DNA of 47,476 bases from Deltaproteobacteria bacterium (GTDB lineage Bacteria; Desulfobacterota; Desulfobaccia; Desulfobaccales; 0-14-0-80-60-11), in NCBI GenBank assembly GCA_016875015.1, contig VGSJ01000014.1, positions 1 through 47,476 on the forward strand. Reading direction: 5' to 3'. The position numbers were made by a program, and so were the translations under genes. The notes below the pieces were generated by a model that was not told the origin of the DNA, did not search any database, and saw nothing but the letters and a program-made list of their open reading frames with translations. Numbering within the stretch: position 1 is the first letter of the stretch; every line of letters begins with the position of its first letter. This document shows, piece by piece, positions 14,630 to 20,878 of the stretch.

Positions 14630-15067
14630 GGCAGGGGAAGAGGACTCCATAAGCACTGCGAGCTATTTCTGAGAGCTATTTCAAAACCTCGTCGGCTCAA
14701 TGCAGGTCATTCTGAGCGGAGCGAAGAATCTTGCATTTTCAATGAGTTGGGATTGTTCACTTTCTCAAAAAAGCCGTCACCAGCAGCGCGCCGTCTTGAA
14801 AAAGAGTGGCGGCACAGGCTTTCAGCCTGTGCCGTAGGGCGCGTCTCACGCGCCATTCTTGGTGCGTAATACCGTGTTCGTTTTGTAGGGGCGGGTTTGA
14901 AACCCGCCCCTACGAGAGATATCAATAGGTTATCTGGATGGTTTGTTTCATTTCAAAGGGAACACGGTATAAGACGCGCCCTTGAAGGAAAATTACCTTT
15001 TTGAGCGCAGATTGTTGTTACAGGGCCGCCTTCCCGACCCGGCAGGGGATGAGGCGGGGAAACCTCA
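14630..15067. other. Intergenic repeat cluster with MITE copy 1
   Basis: No gene supported. The order is: a sequence of the kind TCATTCTGAGCGGAGCGAAG (14709), a GGCACAGGCT/AGCCTGTGCC hairpin (14811-14833, related to 30381-30403), the GGCGCGT-CTC-ACGCGCC palindrome (14838-14854), the 102-bp MITE (14869-14970), and its right host flank AAGACGCGCCCTTGAAGG. Confidence 0.6.
14869..14970. mobile_element. 102-bp MITE, copy 1
   Basis: Perfect 11-bp terminal inverted repeats (ATACCGTGTTC / GAACACGGTAT) enclose a perfect 14-bp hairpin (arms GTAGGGGCGGGTTT) and an AT-richer tail. It is identical base for base to 35791-35892. It is too short to encode a transposase, so it must be moved in trans. It is inserted in a dispersed host repeat whose apparently empty form occurs near 24341-24370. 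Confidence 0.8.
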
Positions 15068-15721
15068 CTATACCGCGGCCACGCCGTTGACGCCGCCGTT
15101 AACCAAGCGCACCACGGCCATGTCGGGGAAATAGTCGATGACGTTGAGGCAGCCGTAGTTCTGGTCCAGGCGGAACAGGTGGTCCAGGGGCAGGCCCAGG
15201 GCCTCGCTGAGGATGACCCGGTTGACCCCGGCGTGGGCCACGATGATGAAGGCCTCCTGAAGATGCTGATTGATGAGGTCGTTCAGCCGGGGCAGGACCC
15301 GGGAACTCAGGTCCAGGAGGCTTTCGCCCCCGGGAATGCGGAAGGTGGCGAGGTCCCGGAAGCGGGCCTCGAGTTCGGCGGGGTAGCGTTCGGCGATCTC
15401 GGTGAAGCTCAGGCCTTCCCAGGCCCCGAAGTGGATCTCCCGGAACTCCGGGATTATTTGTAGAGGCGCCTCCCGCCCCCGTCTGATAATCTCTGCCCCG
15501 GTCAAGGCCCGGCTGAGGTTCGAGGCATAGACCCCCGCCAGGGGCACGCCCGCAAGCTGCGCCGCCAGGTCTTCGAACTGGCGCACCCCGTTATCCGACA
15601 AGCCGATGTCGTTGTTGCCGTGGTACCGGTCGGTATGGCCGTCGGCCACCTGGCCGTGGCGCACCAGGTAGACGCGGGTGGGGGTCAGGGAACCCTTGAT
15701 GCGTTGAGCTTGGAGACGCAT
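15068..15721 (-). CDS. Histidine phosphatase family protein (alpha-ribazole phosphatase-like)
   Basis: A 217-residue phosphoglycerate-mutase-fold phosphatase. The catalytic RHG is at LVRHGQVADGH (His about residue 22); NDIGLSDNGVRQ, VYASNLSRALTGAEII, EFREIHFGAWEG and the second catalytic His in IIVAHAGVNRVILSE follow the normal order. HFGAWEG is typical of the CobC branch (alpha-ribazole phosphatase of cobalamin assembly), but that cannot be separated from other small-molecule phosphatases here. The ATG overlaps the stop codon of the upstream HEPN gene by one base (TAATG), implying translational coupling, although its GC-rich composition contrasts with that AT-rich gene. Confidence 0.88.
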   Translation of the reverse strand: MRLQAQRIKGSLTPTRVYLVRHGQVADGHTDRYHGNNDIGLSDNGVRQFEDLAAQLAGVPLAGVYASNLSRALTGAEIIRRGREAPLQIIPEFREIHFGAWEGLSFTEIAERYPAELEARFRDLATFRIPGGESLLDLSSRVLPRLNDLINQHLQEAFIIVAHAGVNRVILSEALGLPLDHLFRLDQNYGCLNVIDYFPDMAVVRLVNGGVNGVAAV

Positions 15722-16308
15722 TATGGACTTAAATATTTGCGGCCAAAAAAATTATCATGGGGAAGATTTCTCATCAACCTTATTGCAATTGAGTATATTG
15801 TTTCAGGATCATAATTCTGAGTAAACCTTTTCTCCCAGCATCTCCCATGAGCAAGCCAGTCTCGTAAGGGCAACAGGTCCATTAGATTTTTAATTGATTT
15901 TTCTAATTCTCTGCTATCTGTTATATTTTTCCAAGTCTTAAGTATATCGTCCCCAAATCTTGACCACTCGCCTTTCTTTTTATTAGGAGACAATTGATAT
16001 AATTTCCGACTAATTCCATCACTCTTTTTACCCGTAAGACGGATTTGATGATCAATTCTAAAGGCAGCCTCTATTGCACTGATTAGACTTAACATTGTAG
16101 CATATTTCAATTCTTTCATGCCATTGCTGAATTGGTCAGCAATTTCTTTAGGAGATTTGAACATAAATTCAATAGGTAGAGCTTTGCCACTTCTAACCTT
16201 TTCTTTTATTTTTTGCCTTGAATCTAATAATGCACTCTCAGAATCTCTATACCATTTCCACACATTATTAACTGCGGCTGCATGTTTATACGAGGCTGAC
16301 ACTTTCAT
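15721..16308 (-). CDS. HEPN-like protein, candidate RNase effector
   Basis: A 195-residue, AT-rich, largely helical protein. Near the end of the core is LRDWLAHGRCW, with Arg149-x4-His154, the Rx4H motif of HEPN ribonucleases, set in the LAHGR context common in HEPN families. Helices before it (SLISAIEAAFRIDHQIRL, KSIKNLMDLLPLRDWL) fit the fold. HEPN proteins act as RNase toxins, anti-phage effectors or adaptors. It overlaps its upstream partner by ATGA (16305-16308) and the downstream phosphatase by one base. Family is inferred from motif and helix pattern; no named family is recognised. Confidence 0.6.
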   Translation of the reverse strand: MKVSASYKHAAAVNNVWKWYRDSESALLDSRQKIKEKVRSGKALPIEFMFKSPKEIADQFSNGMKELKYATMLSLISAIEAAFRIDHQIRLTGKKSDGISRKLYQLSPNKKKGEWSRFGDDILKTWKNITDSRELEKSIKNLMDLLPLRDWLAHGRCWEKRFTQNYDPETIYSIAIRLMRNLPHDNFFGRKYLSP

Positions 16309-16853
16309 TTGCTAATCACTTTCATTAACGCATTATAAAAGACCTCTCTAGTTAATACTCGATATTTTCTAGGCCTTCCTTTTTCGGTTGGTAAAATCCA
16401 TTCAGTATCCATTTGATTGTAGTTAGGTGGTTTGGGTTGTTTCTTTGACTTTAATATTCCTTCTTCACCCATATACACCCTGATTTGGGGGCGATGCCCC
16501 TTTTGTTCCAATATGATCATTACAGATCCTTCATCACCAATCAAATCGACTCTTCCTAGTCCTCCTATAATAATAGTACCTATAGGAATCAACTTAACTA
16601 CTTCAGTATGAAGATTAATTTTAAGTTGAGGTGCCTCATAACTACCTAACCGCTCCTCATAAACCTCTATAGTATCTTCTTCAATATATAAGTCCTCTGG
16701 AACTAATGGTGCTAACCATTCTTTTACATCGTTGTATAGGTGATTAATTTTGCCAAGCCACCAGGTTTTCCTTGTCTCCCAATCCACAGCTTGCTTTAGT
16801 TGATCATCCTTCCGTTTCTTCTCACGCAGGAAATTTTCCAAGGTTTCTGCCAT
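16305..16853 (-). CDS. Uncharacterised partner protein of the HEPN gene
   Basis: A 182-residue soluble protein of unknown function, AT-rich like its partner. The N-terminal 35 residues are highly charged and helical (ENFLREKKRKDDQLKQAV); next comes a WWLGKINHLYNDVKEWLAPL helix, then a beta-rich region (EERLGSYEAPQLKINL, LIPIGTIIIGGLGRVDLIGD, VMIILEQKG) and a linker before an alpha/beta end that includes REVFYNALMKVI. I have the impression of similar uncharacterised proteins beside HEPN-like genes, but cannot confirm it. AAGGAGATCAACT precedes the ATG. As first gene of an overlapping pair it could be an antitoxin, a sensor or a co-effector. Confidence 0.65.
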   Translation of the reverse strand: MAETLENFLREKKRKDDQLKQAVDWETRKTWWLGKINHLYNDVKEWLAPLVPEDLYIEEDTIEVYEERLGSYEAPQLKINLHTEVVKLIPIGTIIIGGLGRVDLIGDEGSVMIILEQKGHRPQIRVYMGEEGILKSKKQPKPPNYNQMDTEWILPTEKGRPRKYRVLTREVFYNALMKVISK

Positions 16854-16978
16854 AGTTGATCTCCTTACTTTATCCGTAATTTTTCTACCGTGGATACTCT
16901 AAATTTGACATCCTGATGTTTATATTCAAACATAGAAAAGAAGATAAATCAAGAGGTTGCTCTGGCTTATCGTGATCG

Positions 16979-18196
16979 CTACCCCTCCATAACCGCATTG
17001 TTAGGCACCACCACGATACCGTCTTCGGTGAGGTGGAAGCGGGAGGCGTCCCATTGGGGGTCGTAGCCGATGGAAAAGCCCGGCGGCACCCGCACCCCGT
17101 CTTCGATAATCGCCCGCCTCACCTTGGCCCGGGGGCCGATGACCACCCCGTCCCAGAGGATGGCGTCTTCCACCGATGCGTCCGGCCCCACCCTGACCCC
17201 GGGGGAGAGGATGGACCGGGTCACGGTCCCTTCGATGATGCAGCCCGAGGCGATGAGGGAATCCTCCACCGTCACCGGCATCCCCCCGGTAATAAATTTG
17301 CTGGGGGGCAGGAGCTGGGGCCGGGAGCGCATGGGCCAGTCCGGATCGAATAACTCAAAGGTGGGCGCGGCGCCCAGGAGATCCTGGTGGGCCTTGAAGT
17401 ACGCGTCCAACAGCCCGATATCCCGCCAGTACCGGATAGCCCCGCTGGCCGGGTCCTGAAAGTTGTAGGCATAGACCTTTTTCCGCTCCACCATCTGGGG
17501 GATGATGTCCCCGCCGAAATCGTGCTTGCTGGTCTTGTTTTTGGCGTCCTTGATGACCTCCTCCACCAGGACCCCGGCGTTGAAGATGTAAACCCCCATG
17601 GACACCAGGGAGAAGTCGGGGTTGTCGGGCAATCCCGGCGGGTCCTGGGGTTTTTCCAGGAAATTCTCCACCTCGCCGGCCCCGTTCACCTTGAGAATGC
17701 CGAAGGAACTGCCCTCCGCCCGGGGCACCATGACCGCGGCTACCGTCAGGTCCGCCCCCTGGCGCAGGTGAAATGCCAGCATCTCCCGGTAATTCAGCTT
17801 GTAGACGTGATCTCCGGACAGGATCAACACATGCCGGGGCCGCTCGGCCTCCAGGAGGTTGAGGTTCTGGAAAATGGAGTCCGCGGTGCCGCGGTACCAG
17901 CGGCTCACCATGATCTGCTGGGGCGGCATGGAGTAGATGAACTCGTCCAGGTCAGGGTGCATGATGTCCCAGGCCCGGCGCAGGTGCTGATCCAGGGAAA
18001 AACTGCCGTACTGGGTGAGCACGTAGATGCGGCGGATGCCCGAATTGAGGCAGTTGGACAGGGTGAAGTCGATGATCCGGTAAAGGCTCCCGAAGGTGAT
18101 GGCCGGTTTGGCCTTGTCCCGGGTCAGGGGAAAGAGGCGCTCGCCCTTGCCGCCGGCCATGATGATGGTGGTAAGATTTTTCATCGAGTCCGTCAT
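16979..18196 (-). CDS. glgC: Glucose-1-phosphate adenylyltransferase
   Basis: A 405-residue enzyme that makes ADP-glucose from ATP and glucose-1-phosphate, the committed step of glycogen synthesis. The N-terminal nucleotidyltransferase motif (IIMAGGKGERLFPLTRDKAKPA), FGSLYRIIDFTLSNCLNSGI, the ILSGDHVYK core and FLEKPQDPP are all present; a left-handed beta-helix repeat (GCIIEGTVTRSILSPGVRVG) forms the C-terminus. Length is normal. Its ATG overlaps the stop of the upstream response regulator gene (ATGA), so the two are translated together; no other glycogen gene is adjacent. Confidence 0.96.
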   Translation of the reverse strand: MTDSMKNLTTIIMAGGKGERLFPLTRDKAKPAITFGSLYRIIDFTLSNCLNSGIRRIYVLTQYGSFSLDQHLRRAWDIMHPDLDEFIYSMPPQQIMVSRWYRGTADSIFQNLNLLEAERPRHVLILSGDHVYKLNYREMLAFHLRQGADLTVAAVMVPRAEGSSFGILKVNGAGEVENFLEKPQDPPGLPDNPDFSLVSMGVYIFNAGVLVEEVIKDAKNKTSKHDFGGDIIPQMVERKKVYAYNFQDPASGAIRYWRDIGLLDAYFKAHQDLLGAAPTFELFDPDWPMRSRPQLLPPSKFITGGMPVTVEDSLIASGCIIEGTVTRSILSPGVRVGPDASVEDAILWDGVVIGPRAKVRRAIIEDGVRVPPGFSIGYDPQWDASRFHLTEDGIVVVPNNAVMEG

Positions 18197-18546
18197 CGAG
18201 TTACCAGTTCTTTAATTTTCTCTTTGAGTTCCGTGAGATCGGAAGACTTCACCACGTAGGCGTCCGCGGCCCAACTCATGAAGCTTTCCTGATAGTGGGT
18301 ATAGGCGCTGTTCAGGATCACCGGCAGGCCCTCCTTGATCCCCAGGATGCGGGGCAGGGCCTCCAGGCCGTCCATACCGGGCATGCGAATGTCTAAAATA
18401 ACCAGGTCCAGGGGTTCGGTTTCCACCATCTTCAAGGCATCCCGGGCATTGATGGCGATCAATACCTTATAGCCTTCTTCCTCCAACTCCTCTTTCAAAA
18501 GCATCCGGATCGCCTCGTCGTCATCCACTACCAGGATCGTCTTCAT
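18193..18546 (-). CDS. Single-domain response regulator
   Basis: A 117-residue receiver domain with no output domain. Acid residues VVDDDEA, the phospho-acceptor in VILDIRMPGMDG, a Ser/Thr switch residue in ILNSAYTHYQ and a Lys in YVVKSSDL follow the CheY order. I start at ATG 18546 (MKTILVVDDDE) since the track's 20 extra N-terminal residues are not part of the fold. It overlaps glgC by four bases, which suggests a link between phospho-signalling and glycogen metabolism; its kinase is unknown, although a PAS histidine kinase lies at 34-35.5 kb. Confidence 0.92.
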   Translation of the reverse strand: MKTILVVDDDEAIRMLLKEELEEEGYKVLIAINARDALKMVETEPLDLVILDIRMPGMDGLEALPRILGIKEGLPVILNSAYTHYQESFMSWAADAYVVKSSDLTELKEKIKELVTR

Positions 18547-18637
18547 CAACCGCCTCTTGCCTCGCGCTTTTGGCTTAATACTAAGTCTTCTTGGGGAAAG
18601 GGGCAACCGTGGGCCAAAAAAATCCCCCGGGCGACGT

Positions 18638-19270
18638 TCAGGAACCCCCCGGCGGCTGCCAGCCGGCTTCTCCCAGGAACAGGGGCAACTCCGCGATGCA
18701 GATAGGCCCCACCCGGATATCCCAGCCGGTGTAGGCGGCCAGTTCCTCTTTCAGGGGGGCCACCACCCCGGGGATGATGAGCTGCCGGCGCCTGAGCCTC
18801 GAAGCCAGGCGGTGGGTGGTAAGTCCCTGGTCCAGGCGCTGGGGGGCAAAGCTGCGATAGACCATGGACATGTCCGCCGTGTCCCCCCGGGTGTCCACCA
18901 GCAGCAGGTAAAACGGGCTGATGGTTAAGGCCAGGAGCCCGGTGACCACCGCCAGGGTGAATTCGCTGTTGCCGGTGACCAGGAGCGGGGCGTCGGGCCC
19001 GGGCTCGTTGATCTCGAACAAATCCGCCGGCGCGGGCCGGGGCAGCTCCAGAGACTGCACCACCGGCAGGATTTCCAAAGCGCGGACCGCCAGGGACAGG
19101 GCGTAGCGCTTCGCCGGGGTCAGGGCCAGGCAGTCCTCAGGTTTAAGGCTCCCTGCCTTTAGCCGGGCCGCCACCTGGGCGCAATCAGGCCCCCCCAGCT
19201 CCCGGCACTCCTCCGGGGTCAGGTACGGCGCGATGTCGATTCGATCCACATAGAGATTCGCTTTCAGCAT
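18638..19270 (-). CDS. Mini corrinoid protein: AcsC/CdhE-like without the TIM barrel
   Basis: A 210-residue protein made of two pieces of the gamma subunit of the corrinoid iron-sulfur protein (AcsC/CdhE). Residues about 15-50 (YLTPEECRELGGPDCAQVAA, LKPEDCLAL) align with its [4Fe-4S] domain, but the usual CGEC reads CREL, leaving only three cysteines (22, 30, 47). Residues from about 95 (LLVTGNSEFTLAVVTGLL, FYLLLVDTRGD, RRQLIIPGVVAPLKEELAAY, GWDIRVGP) match the C-terminal corrinoid-binding domain. The central methyltransferase-like barrel is absent; intact AcsC has about 440 residues. Role unknown: corrinoid storage, chaperoning or regulation are options. I start at ATG 19270; the track uses TTG 19288. 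Confidence 0.75.
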   Translation of the reverse strand: MLKANLYVDRIDIAPYLTPEECRELGGPDCAQVAARLKAGSLKPEDCLALTPAKRYALSLAVRALEILPVVQSLELPRPAPADLFEINEPGPDAPLLVTGNSEFTLAVVTGLLALTISPFYLLLVDTRGDTADMSMVYRSFAPQRLDQGLTTHRLASRLRRRQLIIPGVVAPLKEELAAYTGWDIRVGPICIAELPLFLGEAGWQPPGGS

Positions 19271-19762
19271 GTGGCGCCCCCTGCCCAACCTTAATCTACC
19301 CTAACAAGATTGGCGTCTCAGGTCAACGCCTTAGGGGACCGTTACCGGGACGGCGGGGGAAATAAAGGGAGGAACTATTGGAGTTCATTCGAATTAGGTG
19401 TCCCGCGGTCTCTTTAATTTTCTGGCCGCGACGCCTCTGGACCCGGAAACAATGCGGGAACTTTGCCGTTTGGGCCGGAAATCGCTTGATTTTCTTGGCA
19501 ACTTGGGGTATAAAAATAAAGTTAAAATAAAAATCAAATCCAATCAGACAACATAAAGGAGCTGGGCCCAAGAGTAACCGGCTAAAATCAAAGCTGAAAT
19601 AGGGTAAAGGAGACAAACCCGCCCGCGACCCCGGTAGTCCCGGCGAGGGAGTCTGGTCTGAGATTTCCATCAACCTAGCGCCTGCTACAGCAGTCCTCTG
19701 TTCTCTTTTTCCCTTTACCTGAAGCCTTCCCAGGCTCCGGAAACCCTTGGTAATCACTTTAT

Positions 19763-20878
19763 ATGACGGCCAGCATCCCCTTTACCTCTCTCATATTGCC
19801 TCACCTCACCCGACTCACGCCATACCAGGCCGGCAAACCTCTGGAGGAACTGGAAAGAGAACTGGGACTCACCGATGCCATCAAGCTGGCCTCCAATGAA
19901 AATCCCCTGGGGCCTTCTCCCCTGGCCCTGGCCGCCATTCGGGACACCCTCGGGAGCTTGCACCGCTATCCCGACAGCCACGCCTATTATCTCAAGGCAG
20001 ACCTGGCCCGGCATCACGGCCTGACGCCGGCGCAGTTGATCCTGGGCAACGGTTCCGATGAAGTCCTGGACCTGCTGGTCCGGGCCTTGGTGCCGCCGGG
20101 GGGCGAGGTGCTGAGCACCGCCCACACCTTTTTGATGTACGGCCTGATGACCCAGGCCGTGGGCGGGGTTTTCCGCCCGGCGCCGTTGAAAGACATGCGG
20201 GTGGATCTCGCGGCCATGGCCCGGGCGGTCACTCCCCAAACCCGGCTGATCATCCTGTGCAACCCCAACAATCCCACCGGCGCCGCGTTTAAGCGCCGGG
20301 AGTGGGAAGACTTCCTGGCCGCGGTCCCCGCCACGGTTACCGTGGTTCTGGATGAGGCCTACATTGACTTTGCCGATGACCCCCAGGTGCCTTCCTGCCT
20401 GGAATATCTGGCGGAAGACCGCCCCCTGGTGGGGTTGCGCACCTTTTCCAAGACCTATGGGCTGGCGGGCCTGCGCATCGGCTACGGCTTCGGCCCCAGC
20501 GAACTGATGGACTGCCTGAACCGCCTCCGGATGCCGTTCAACGTCAACCGGCTGGCCCAGGTGGCCGCCCGGGCGGCGCTTCACGACGCCGATTTTCTGG
20601 CCCGGACCCGGGAGCTGGTGCTGGAAGGCAAAGACCTGCTCTACCGGGAACTGGCGCGCCTCGGTCTGACGTTTGTACCCAGCCAGGCCAATTTCGTGCT
20701 CATCCGGGTCCCCCGGCCGGGACGAGAAGTCTATCAGGCCATGCTGCGGGAAGGAGTCATCATCCGGGCCATGGACGCCTACGGTTTCCCCGATTATATC
20801 CGCGTCAACGTGGGATTGCCGGAGGAAAACCGGCGTTTCCTCGAGGCGTTACAAAAGGTGCTGGGGCCGGACAACTGA
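19763..20878 (+). CDS. hisC: Histidinol-phosphate aminotransferase
   Basis: A 371-residue PLP-dependent fold-type I aminotransferase that converts imidazole-acetol phosphate to histidinol phosphate. Visible are KLASNENPLGPSP, GNGSDEVLDLL, the NPNNPTG loop, VVLDEAYIDFA and the PLP lysine in FSKTYGLAGLRIGYG. Length is standard. It opens the hisC-cmk-rpsA-sppA operon; its stop codon is followed at once by the GTG start of the next frame, with no gap. The leader upstream (19323-19757) contains only an unconvincing minus-strand ORF. Some HisC-like enzymes also act on aromatic amino acids. Confidence 0.95.
   Translation: MTASIPFTSLILPHLTRLTPYQAGKPLEELERELGLTDAIKLASNENPLGPSPLALAAIRDTLGSLHRYPDSHAYYLKADLARHHGLTPAQLILGNGSDEVLDLLVRALVPPGGEVLSTAHTFLMYGLMTQAVGGVFRPAPLKDMRVDLAAMARAVTPQTRLIILCNPNNPTGAAFKRREWEDFLAAVPATVTVVLDEAYIDFADDPQVPSCLEYLAEDRPLVGLRTFSKTYGLAGLRIGYGFGPSELMDCLNRLRMPFNVNRLAQVAARAALHDADFLARTRELVLEGKDLLYRELARLGLTFVPSQANFVLIRVPRPGREVYQAMLREGVIIRAMDAYGFPDYIRVNVGLPEENRRFLEALQKVLGPDN

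Noticed and set aside
19323-19757. 144-codon minus-strand ORF upstream of hisC
   Set aside because: No family features and no ribosome site; it occupies the leader and promoter region of hisC.
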